A stretch of DNA of 5,132 nucleotides from Candidatus Aphodomonas merdavium (GTDB lineage: Bacteria; Bacillota; Clostridia; Christensenellales; Aristaeellaceae): NCBI GenBank assembly GCA_018715585.1, contig DVLH01000274.1, forward strand, positions 1 to 5,132, given 5' to 3'. Each line of letters starts with the position of its first letter. Positions within the stretch are counted from its first letter, which is position 1. This document shows positions 1 through 5,132 of the stretch, one piece after another. The notes below the pieces were generated by a model. The model did no database searches, was not told the DNA's origin, and saw nothing but the letters and a program-made list of their open reading frames with translations. Made by a program: the position numbers and the translations under genes.

Positions 1-191
1 AGGTAGGCGTCGTAGTCGTTCCACCCAGGGGTAAGACAGTCCGCCCCTATGCGTTCTCCGTTCAGCCAGGCGCAGTAAAGCCCCAAGCCGGTGATGTACA
101 ACGTGGCGCGCGCAGCCTCTTTTGCCGGGAAGTTCTTCCACAGGCGGGGAAAGGGGAGCGCCTGCATGGGCGTGATAAAGCGCAGTTTCAT
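1..191 (-). CDS. Probable alpha-L-rhamnosidase (GH78), N-terminal fragment
   Basis: This is the 5' end of a gene read leftwards from an ATG at 191-189 and cut by the window edge; 63 complete codons are visible. The peptide opens with MKLRFITPMQALPFPRLWKN and shows no signal peptide or lipobox, so a cytoplasmic enzyme is likely. From about residue 30 it contains TLYITGLGLYCAWLNGERIG, followed by a PGWNDYDAY stretch. That succession (ITGLG.Y....NG..(I/V)G.....PGW.DY) is characteristic of the N-terminal beta-sandwich domain of bacterial alpha-L-rhamnosidases (Bac_rhamnosid_N). These enzymes hydrolyse terminal alpha-L-rhamnose from glycosides and polysaccharides. The catalytic (alpha/alpha)6 barrel would lie beyond the left edge, so activity cannot be judged. 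The start is supported by a GGAGG ribosome site 5 bp upstream, and the gene begins 16 bp after the GH3 stop, so it is probably co-transcribed. An alternative is another glycosidase carrying a similar carbohydrate-binding beta-sandwich. Confidence 0.75.
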   Translation of the reverse strand, partial: MKLRFITPMQALPFPRLWKNFPAKEAARATLYITGLGLYCAWLNGERIGADCLTPGWNDYDAY

Positions 192-196
192 GGTCG

Positions 197-201
197 CCTC
201 C
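197..201 (-). promoter_or_regulatory. Ribosome binding site of the putative rhamnosidase gene
   Basis: On the minus strand GGAGG (within CGGAGGCG) sits 5 bases before the ATG at 191-189, in the 16-bp gap after the GH3 stop codon. An ATG overlapping that stop (208-206) is in another frame and meets a TGA after six codons, so the downstream ATG is the supported start. Confidence 0.7.
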
Positions 202-207
202 GATCCA

Positions 208-1893
208 TCAGGGACGCAGGTGTGCTTTGCCGCAGTAAGGGTCGATGGGGCTGCGGCCGCGGAACGTGTCCCGGCCCATCAACTTTTCCACCAATGCATC
301 AAGTGTATCATCGTTGTTGGAATAGCAGTTGATATATGTGGGGATCATCGGCACATCCACCATGTGGTACGGATTGGCCAGCGAGGCAAACAGCACGGGC
401 ACCTCATGCACAAACCATGGCACATTGTCGCCATGTCCCCAGTAAGTCGTCCAGTGGATGCGGTTGGTGGTCTGGTTGGAGGCATTTTCGACATTGCCAA
501 GATAGATTACAGCGTCGTATTTCTCGGTGAAGGGCTTGACGCCAAAGCGATAGGTTTCGTAGTTTTCCGGCTCGTAAAGCGTCGCCTGGAACCCTTCCCG
601 TGTAAGCTTTTTCAGCATATACTGGCTGATGTGCTCGCAGGCAGCGCCGGGGCCGAGCACCTCCAGCAGGATGCGTGGCGTCTTCTGTGGGCTGAGGGGA
701 AGCATGTTCTGATCATCCTTGACCAGTGTAATGGCTTCGTCTGCGCACTCGCGCGCCCAGGCGTGATGCTGTGCACAGCCAATGACGGACATGGTCTCCG
801 GAGGCGGCACTATCTTTTCGCGCGGCTTGTTCCACAAACCAAGGCTGGCTTTGAGCGCCAGTATGCGCGTAACCGCCTCTTCCAGCCGTTCCCGTCTGAG
901 CAGTTTACGTTCAAGGCCCTCAAGCATGTATTCAAAGTCCTCTTCAAGGCTCTTGTTGAAAAGGAACATGTCGCAGCCCGCTTCGATGGCTGTGGGTACG
1001 GCTTCAGAGCGCTTCATGGCGCTGGTAAAGCCCACCATGGGCGTGGCGTCGGTGATGACCAGACCATTGAAACCGAGGTGGCCGCGCAAAAGCCCGGTAA
1101 TGAGTTCCCTGGAAAGCGTCGCCGGCACAGTATCGTTGCGCGCGGTACGGCCAAGTCGGCGCCGCCAAGCAGGCTGGTCGATGTGACCGGCCATGACCGT
1201 CTTGACGCCGTCGGCAATGAGGCCGCGGTAAATTTTGCCGTAGGTGGCATCCCAGGTTTCACAGTCAAGGCTGTTGATGCTCACCAACAGGTGCTGGTCG
1301 GTTTCATCTATGCCGTCGCCGGGAAAGTGCTTGAGGGAGATGGCCATGTTGTGTTCGTCTGCGGCGCGCTTATAGGCCAGGCACATATTCAGCACTTTGT
1401 CCGGATCATCGCCATAAGAACGCACGTTGATAATCGGATTGCGCCAATTCCAATCCAAATCGCACACGGGTGCAAAGGCAAAATTGCAGCCTACGGCCGA
1501 CGCTTCATTGCAAACCACTTGCCCCATGCGATAGGCATGACGTTCGTCGCCCGTGGCACCAATGCCCATCTGCTGGGCAAAGTGCGTTCCGCCCTCCAGA
1601 AAGCCCGTGGACCCAAATTCAAGGTTTGCGGCGCAAAGAACGGGCACCTTGCTGTTGCGCTGCATAAAGTCATAGGCGCCGCGCACTTCAGCAGGCGGAC
1701 TGGTTTTGAACATCAGGCCGCCGACATGAAAACGCAGTATTTCCGCGCGCAGATAATCCTCGTCGCCGGAAAAGCTGATGGGGCAAAAGAGCTGCCCTAT
1801 CTTTTCCTCGACTGTCAAAGCGTCAAGCGTGGCGTATACCCAGGCAGCCGCTTCCTCTGACAGATAAAATGGATTTCCCTTGAGATCAATCAT
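208..1893 (-). CDS. GH3 glycoside hydrolase, NagZ-like beta-N-acetylhexosaminidase
   Basis: A 561-residue protein. Residues ~25-355 form a GH3 TIM-barrel domain. It carries INVRSYGDDP (155-164), the KHFPGDG motif (188-194), a D-Q-H triplet ending in His201, and GLVITDATPM (277-286), whose Asp282 aligns with the GH3 nucleophile. The His in the flexible loop after KHFPG(D/H)G is the general acid of the NagZ class, which cleaves beta-linked N-acetylhexosamine; this separates it from GH3 beta-glucosidases. Residues ~370-545 look like a GH3 C-terminal alpha/beta-sandwich domain (DEAITLVKDDQNMLPL at 385-400), so the architecture resembles two-domain Gram-positive NagZ rather than the single-domain ~340-residue proteobacterial form. 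No signal peptide is visible, so it is probably cytoplasmic. The ATG at 1893 is chosen because AAGGAGG lies 5 bp upstream. The longer reading back to 2064 runs out of frame through the permease gene and has no family similarity. Substrate and hydrolase-versus-phosphorylase activity are inferred, not shown. Confidence 0.9.
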   Translation of the reverse strand: MIDLKGNPFYLSEEAAAWVYATLDALTVEEKIGQLFCPISFSGDEDYLRAEILRFHVGGLMFKTSPPAEVRGAYDFMQRNSKVPVLCAANLEFGSTGFLEGGTHFAQQMGIGATGDERHAYRMGQVVCNEASAVGCNFAFAPVCDLDWNWRNPIINVRSYGDDPDKVLNMCLAYKRAADEHNMAISLKHFPGDGIDETDQHLLVSINSLDCETWDATYGKIYRGLIADGVKTVMAGHIDQPAWRRRLGRTARNDTVPATLSRELITGLLRGHLGFNGLVITDATPMVGFTSAMKRSEAVPTAIEAGCDMFLFNKSLEEDFEYMLEGLERKLLRRERLEEAVTRILALKASLGLWNKPREKIVPPPETMSVIGCAQHHAWARECADEAITLVKDDQNMLPLSPQKTPRILLEVLGPGAACEHISQYMLKKLTREGFQATLYEPENYETYRFGVKPFTEKYDAVIYLGNVENASNQTTNRIHWTTYWGHGDNVPWFVHEVPVLFASLANPYHMVDVPMIPTYINCYSNNDDTLDALVEKLMGRDTFRGRSPIDPYCGKAHLRP

Positions 1894-2897
1894 AATGTCC
1901 TCCTTGGTTTTTCGGTCAGCATTTTGCCGATGGCGCTGAGCAGCTTGCGTCCTTGCGCAGAGACGACATTGATTGCGAGAATGAACACGCCCATGCAGAT
2001 ATTGGAAATGGCTGTGCCCAGCGTATTGGCAAAGACGGCGTTGAGCGCATAGGACAGCAGGCACAGCGTTACCGCGCCGACGATGGTGCCAATGGTGTCG
2101 CCGCAGAAGCCCGCCACCATCAGGCCTATGAATACCGGCAGTATATTGCTGAACAATTCGCTTACCGTTGACATGGAGGTGTATGCTGCGTCATGTTTGC
2201 CGCCGGCGATCCAAATCACGGTGGCAAAGCCGAAAATCAGGCCGCTGAAGACGTAGGACGTCAGCACATTTCTGCGCTCGTTGATGCCAATGTTGACGGC
2301 GGATTGTTGATTGTTGGCCAGAAGCACGGCCTGTTTGCCACTGGTGGTAAAATAACAGTAAAAGGCATACAAGCCCACTGCCAACAGCAGCGGAATGAGA
2401 ACCATTGGATACGTGGAAAACACGCGCAGCGTCATGTTGGAGATGATATTGATGCCAGTTCCGTCAAAAATCAGGCAGGTGACAGACTCGTACAAGAGCG
2501 CAAAGCCAATGGTGGTGATGATGATAGGTACGCGTGCGTAAACGTAAAACAACGCTACCAACATGCTCAACGCCAGACAGCAGACAACGCACAGCAAGAA
2601 CATCAGCAGAAGATTATTGCCTGCGCGCACGGCGGTGTTGCCGGCAATGATTGCGCCCAGCAGCATGATTGCGCCGCCGGAGAAGTCAAAGCGTCCACTG
2701 CGGAACTGCAGGCCAATGCCCATTGCGCAGGTGACGGAAACGGCGATGTCCACAATCAGCGTGCGCCACATGCGCACCGTGCCATAGTACATCTTGCCAT
2801 TGCTGTAACAGAGGATCATCATGGCAAAATACATGATGAGGGGCAACATCAGCGTGCCGCCCAAGCGCTTGAGCAGGGAAACAGCTTTCGATTTCAT
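1890..2897 (-). CDS. CUT2-family sugar ABC transporter permease, second and divergent copy
   Basis: A 335-residue, highly hydrophobic protein of the RbsC-type permease family (BPD_transp_2), with roughly eight to ten membrane segments. Examples are residues ~15-32, 48-64, 74-90, 95-119, 124-144, 161-183, 212-231, 247-264, 268-290 and 295-313. Family hallmarks are recognisable but altered. The usual (I/M)DxSxG loop reads GRFDFSGG (68-75). The cytoplasmic coupling region is TTSGKQAVLLANNQQSAVNI (184-203), corresponding to the common T..G....A.G.N..AA...GI. The late FIGLMVAGFCGDTIGT region (256-271) takes the place of the typical VLGG..L.GG loop. It begins 11 bp after the first permease and ends in an ATGA overlap with the GH3 gene, so it belongs to the same operon and probably pairs with the first permease as a heterodimer. 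The ATG at 2897 is fixed by AGGAGG 7 bp upstream; an in-frame extension upstream to 3065 overlaps the first permease and is not family-like. The transported sugar cannot be told from sequence. Confidence 0.88.
   Translation of the reverse strand: MKSKAVSLLKRLGGTLMLPLIMYFAMMILCYSNGKMYYGTVRMWRTLIVDIAVSVTCAMGIGLQFRSGRFDFSGGAIMLLGAIIAGNTAVRAGNNLLLMFLLCVVCCLALSMLVALFYVYARVPIIITTIGFALLYESVTCLIFDGTGINIISNMTLRVFSTYPMVLIPLLLAVGLYAFYCYFTTSGKQAVLLANNQQSAVNIGINERRNVLTSYVFSGLIFGFATVIWIAGGKHDAAYTSMSTVSELFSNILPVFIGLMVAGFCGDTIGTIVGAVTLCLLSYALNAVFANTLGTAISNICMGVFILAINVVSAQGRKLLSAIGKMLTEKPRRTL
1899..1905 (-). promoter_or_regulatory. Ribosome binding site of the GH3 gene, inside the permease 3' end
   Basis: AAGGAGG on the minus strand lies 5 bases before the GH3 ATG. 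It falls within the last codons of the second permease (the Pro-Arg-Arg-Thr-Leu tail), and the permease stop and GH3 start share ATGA at 1893-1890. This arrangement is typical of translational coupling and decides the GH3 start. Confidence 0.85.
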
Positions 2898-2904
2898 GGT
2901 TCTC

Positions 2905-2910
2905 CCTCCT
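2905..2910 (-). promoter_or_regulatory. Ribosome binding site of the second permease, overlapping a stop codon
   Basis: AGGAGG on the minus strand shares its first two bases with the TAG stop of the first permease (2911-2909). It is separated from the ATG at 2897 by 7 bases (GAGAACC), which supports that start over upstream in-frame candidates. Confidence 0.8.
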
Positions 2911-3886
2911 ATCTGGGCAACATGCCGGTACTTTTGCGGCACGTGAGCACAACGACGATCAGGAACAGGACGGCTTTGATGACAAATACCTGATTGGCTT
3001 CCACGCCGAGCATGGGAAGGCCGACCGCCAACAGCGCATAGGTGAACGAGCCGACCAGCGCGCAACTGACGCGGGATCGCATGCCGCCCGAGAGGGGCAT
3101 GCCTCCAAGTATGAGGGCCACCATGACGTTCATCTCAAAGCCTGTGCCCGTGGAATCGGAAGCAGAGCTGGTGTAGCCTATCTGAAACAGCGAAGCGATA
3201 ACGATACAGGTGCCCATCACGAGGTAGGCGAAGATTTTGTAGCGCACCAGGCTGACGCCGCTCTGTTGCGCCGCCACGGGATTGGCGCCGATGGCGCGGG
3301 CGTTCTTGCCCAGACGGGTGAAGTTGAAGAGGTAGCCGATCACCAGCACTTCGAGCACCAGCACTGCCACCATGAACCACGTTTCGCGGAAGATGGACAC
3401 ATCCAGCGCCGTCAGCGCCACGTTGCGGCTGCCCAGGCTATTGTAGGTAATAGAGGACACGCCGGAGAGGATCATCATAAACGTCAAAGAGGAAATCACC
3501 GGATGGATGTGCAAAAGTTCGCCTGTGGCGCCGTTGATGGCGCCAATGACCATGGCGATGGCAAACGAGAGCAGTATGCCCCAAAGGAGGCTGCCTGTGG
3601 CGTTGCCCAGCACCACCGTCAGCGTGGCGTAAAGCCCCACCTGCTTGCCGATGGAGATGTCCATGCTGCCCAAAGAATAGACAAATACCGCGCCCACGCT
3701 CATCAGCGCCAATACTATTACGTTGCGCATCAGCGTTTCCAAACGATCCGGCGACCAGATACTCTCGCCGAAAATGGGCGTGAGAATGGTGAAAAAGATG
3801 ATGCAGACAAGAAGGCCGCTGTATGCCGCTGCCTGAGCAGCGTGGCGCTTTATCCAGGCGCGGAAGCCGACCGCTTGCTTCTCCAT
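2909..3886 (-). CDS. CUT2-family sugar ABC transporter permease, RbsC-type
   Basis: A 325-residue inner-membrane permease with about nine to ten hydrophobic segments (for example residues 20-38, 54-73, 80-94, 99-118, 129-147, 168-188, 217-236, 252-266, 274-293 and 298-316). It is close to the RbsC/AraH/XylH pattern. Seen are SMDISIGKQVGLYA (74-87) for the (I/M)DLSVG loop, GAINGATGELLHIHPVISSL (115-134) for the G..NG.L.....I...I.TL region, and TRLGKNARAIGANPVAAQQS (190-209) with the following GV for the cytoplasmic coupling helix. VALILGGMPLSGGM (256-269) matches the conserved VLGG..L.GG loop. Such permeases form the translocation pathway driven by an RbsA-like ATPase, usually for monosaccharides such as ribose, xylose, galactose, rhamnose or autoinducer-2. 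The ATG at 3886 follows an AGGAGG by 7 bp, and the gene starts 12 bp after the ATPase stop. It probably works with the ATPase and the second permease; the substrate is not predictable. Confidence 0.93.
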   Translation of the reverse strand: MEKQAVGFRAWIKRHAAQAAAYSGLLVCIIFFTILTPIFGESIWSPDRLETLMRNVIVLALMSVGAVFVYSLGSMDISIGKQVGLYATLTVVLGNATGSLLWGILLSFAIAMVIGAINGATGELLHIHPVISSLTFMMILSGVSSITYNSLGSRNVALTALDVSIFRETWFMVAVLVLEVLVIGYLFNFTRLGKNARAIGANPVAAQQSGVSLVRYKIFAYLVMGTCIVIASLFQIGYTSSASDSTGTGFEMNVMVALILGGMPLSGGMRSRVSCALVGSFTYALLAVGLPMLGVEANQVFVIKAVLFLIVVVLTCRKSTGMLPR

Positions 3887-3893
3887 AGTTGCT

Positions 3894-3899
3894 CCTCCT
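3894..3899 (-). promoter_or_regulatory. Ribosome binding site of the first permease, overlapping the ATPase stop codon
   Basis: On the minus strand the ATPase stop TGA (3901-3899) runs straight into GGAGG, so AGGAGG begins with the last base of the stop. The spacer to the ATG at 3886 is 7 bases (AGCAACT). The same stop-within-SD design is found before the second permease. Confidence 0.8.
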
Positions 3900-5132
3900 C
3901 AGATCATGTATTCGATGACGTCTGTCTGCTTGAGATGTTCGCTGCGCGCAAACTCCATCGTCACCTTGAAGTCCTTCATGATGATGATGCGGTCCGCCAT
4001 GCCCAGAAGCTCGGGCAGTTCTTCCGAAATCATGAGGATGGCCTTGCCATCGCATTTCATCTGTTCAATGAGCGCGTACATGGCCTGTTTGACGCCTATG
4101 TCCACGCCGCGTGTGGGGCAATCCATTACCACCACTTCGCTGCCCTTGGCCATCCATTTGGCAAAAGAAACCTTCTGCTTGTTGCCGCCCGAGAGCGTGT
4201 TGACGTACTGCCGCCCATTGGCGCACTTGATTCGGAAGGCGTCGATTTGTTCGCGCGTGAGGCGCCTTTCCGTGCGAGGGCTGATGAACGAGCCACGCTC
4301 CAGCGCCTTGAGCGAGGGCAAAACGATGTTGTCCTGTATGCTGGCGTCGAGTATGAGCGATTCTGTGTCTCGGTTTTTGGAGATGTAGCCAATGCCGTGC
4401 TGTATGGCGTCCAGGCAGCCGTGTATCTCCCGTCCTCCGCGCAGCACGCGGCCGGCCTCCAGCTTCTCCAAGCCGTAGGCGGCGCGTCCGATCTCGTGCA
4501 TGCCGCAGCCGGAAAGGCCACCAAAACCGACGATCTCGCCCTTCTTCAGCGTCAGGCAGAAATCGCGGATGGGGCCGAAGGTGATGTGGTCGAGCACGAG
4601 GGCATCCTCGTCTTGCGCGCTGGGGGTATAGTCCTCACGGTAATACTTTTCGCCGATTTCGCGGCCGACCATCATGTAGCGTATGCGCTTGACGGCGTCG
4701 GGCGCGTCCATCTCCGCACGCGTCAGGTTACCGATGATCTCGCCGTCGCGCAGCACAGTCAAATCGGTGCATTGTTCAAGGATTTCGTCCATATCGTGGG
4801 AAATGAACACCACGGCCTTGCCTGCCTTGGCCATACGGTGCATGAGGGCGTAGAGGCTTGCACGCCCCTCCATGGACAGGGCGGTGGTCGTCTCATCCAC
4901 CACTAGTATCTGCGTGTTGTCGCTTACGCAACGCACAATCTCCGTCAATTTGCGGTCTTCAAACGTCAGGCGATCGATGCGCTCGTTGCTGCGGAAGCCG
5001 TTGATGCCGAACTTCTGCAACAGCGCGTCCGCCGCGCGGTACATGCGGCGCATGTTGATGACGCCAAAGCGGGAAAACTCCTCCTCACGCCCGGCGAAGA
5101 GGTTTTGTGCCACCGTGACGCCTGGGATGGTG
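3899..5132 (-). CDS. CUT2-family sugar ABC transporter ATP-binding protein, RbsA/MglA-type, 5' end missing
   Basis: 410 codons are visible; family members have about 500, so the N-terminus with the first Walker A lies outside. The frame stays open to the edge (residues T-I-P-G-V-T precede the GTG at 5113, matching the usual P..TVA.N.F.GRE), so that GTG is internal. Numbering from Val 5113 as 1: domain 1 has a weak signature LTFEDRK (49-55), Walker B ILVVDETTTALS (69-80, catalytic Glu74) and an H-loop ISHD (104-107). Domain 2 starts near 172. It has the degenerate Walker A GLSGCGMHE (199-207) normal for this family, a canonical LSGGNKQK (307-314), and Walker B VVVMDCPTRGVDIG (327-340), in which Cys332 replaces the usual Glu. 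It powers sugar import with the two permeases downstream. The substrate-binding protein gene is not in view and probably lies upstream. The substrate is unknown. Confidence 0.93.
   Translation of the reverse strand, partial: TIPGVTVAQNLFAGREEEFSRFGVINMRRMYRAADALLQKFGINGFRSNERIDRLTFEDRKLTEIVRCVSDNTQILVVDETTTALSMEGRASLYALMHRMAKAGKAVVFISHDMDEILEQCTDLTVLRDGEIIGNLTRAEMDAPDAVKRIRYMMVGREIGEKYYREDYTPSAQDEDALVLDHITFGPIRDFCLTLKKGEIVGFGGLSGCGMHEIGRAAYGLEKLEAGRVLRGGREIHGCLDAIQHGIGYISKNRDTESLILDASIQDNIVLPSLKALERGSFISPRTERRLTREQIDAFRIKCANGRQYVNTLSGGNKQKVSFAKWMAKGSEVVVMDCPTRGVDIGVKQAMYALIEQMKCDGKAILMISEELPELLGMADRIIIMKDFKVTMEFARSEHLKQTDVIEYMI

Larger units (their letters stand above)
1..5132 (-). other. Apparent single operon segment: sugar importer plus two glycoside hydrolases
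   Basis: Five genes run in one direction with junctions of 12 bp, 11 bp, a 4-bp overlap and 16 bp, each with its own strong ribosome site. I see no stem-loop followed by a T-run and no room for a promoter between genes. Transcription probably starts to the right of the window and continues past the left edge. Expected members not visible are the substrate-binding protein, a transcriptional regulator, and sugar kinase, isomerase or aldolase genes. Confidence 0.75.

Noticed and set aside
1128..1185. Arg-rich stretch in GH3 (AWRRRLGRTARND, residues 242-254), considered as a pair of compensating frameshifts
   Set aside because: The distance between the conserved GHI..PA and PATLS segments looks normal for the family, and neither alternative frame gives a better family-like sequence, so it is more likely a variable surface loop.
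91..1860. A 589-codon plus-strand open frame opposite the GH3 gene
   Set aside because: It is antisense to a clear GH3 gene with catalytic motifs. Its translation has no recognisable domain, has no convincing ribosome site, and extends into the rhamnosidase region. Long antisense frames are common opposite GC-rich codon-biased genes.
2193..2993. A 266-codon plus-strand open frame opposite the second permease
   Set aside because: The predicted product is rich in Gln, His and Asn, as expected for the reverse complement of hydrophobic membrane-protein codons. It has no family match I can recognise.
3977..3990. Short ATG/GAT trinucleotide run as a possible repeat
   Set aside because: It encodes a run of Ile/Met codons in the conserved DRIIIMKD segment of the ATPase; it is only a few units long and is explained by coding sequence.
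3266..4906. A 546-codon plus-strand open frame opposite the ATPase and first permease
   Set aside because: It spans the junction of two well-supported minus-strand genes. Its translation is rich in His, Ala and Gln in a low-complexity manner typical of an antisense shadow.
5111..5113. GTG at 5113 as the start of the ATPase
   Set aside because: The frame remains open to the window edge, and the preceding residues (T-I-P-G-V-T) continue the conserved segment ahead of A.N.F.GRE. The protein would also lack its first Walker A. The gene is simply truncated by the window.

Overview
The window is a compact stretch of about 5.1 kb that is wholly gene-coding, with every gene on the minus strand. The GC content is moderate to high (I estimate the mid-to-upper 50s percent). 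There are strong AGGAGG-type ribosome binding sites, very short or overlapping gene junctions, and a CUT2-type sugar ABC importer next to glycoside hydrolases. This fits a GC-rich member of the Clostridia (Bacillota), for example from a gut or other anaerobic community. The taxonomic guess is an inference from style only; no rRNA or marker gene is present.

Layout in transcription order, right to left: (1) the 3' part of a double-domain sugar ABC ATPase of the RbsA/MglA type (3899-5132, its first ~90-100 residues lie beyond the right edge); (2) a first RbsC-type permease (2909-3886); (3) a second, divergent RbsC-type permease (1890-2897); (4) a two-domain GH3 enzyme of the NagZ-like beta-N-acetylhexosaminidase type (208-1893); (5) the first 63 codons of a probable GH78 alpha-L-rhamnosidase (1-191, running off the left edge). 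Junctions are 12 bp, 11 bp, a 4-bp ATGA overlap and 16 bp. No internal promoter or terminator is visible, so this reads as the middle of one operon. No intergenic gap exceeds 16 bp.

How the genes may work together: the ATPase and two permeases would form the membrane part of a sugar or glycoside importer. Its substrate-binding protein is not in the window and probably lies upstream, to the right. Neither hydrolase shows a signal peptide, so both probably act in the cytoplasm on imported oligosaccharides or glycosides. One would release terminal N-acetylhexosamine (GH3) and the other L-rhamnose (GH78). The most interesting points are the pairing of a hexosaminidase with a putative rhamnosidase, the use of two different permeases, and an ATPase whose second nucleotide site has also lost its catalytic glutamate (Asp-Cys-Pro instead of Asp-Glu-Pro). 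I found no CRISPR array, tRNA, rRNA, insertion sequence or other mobile element, and no clearly undescribed system.
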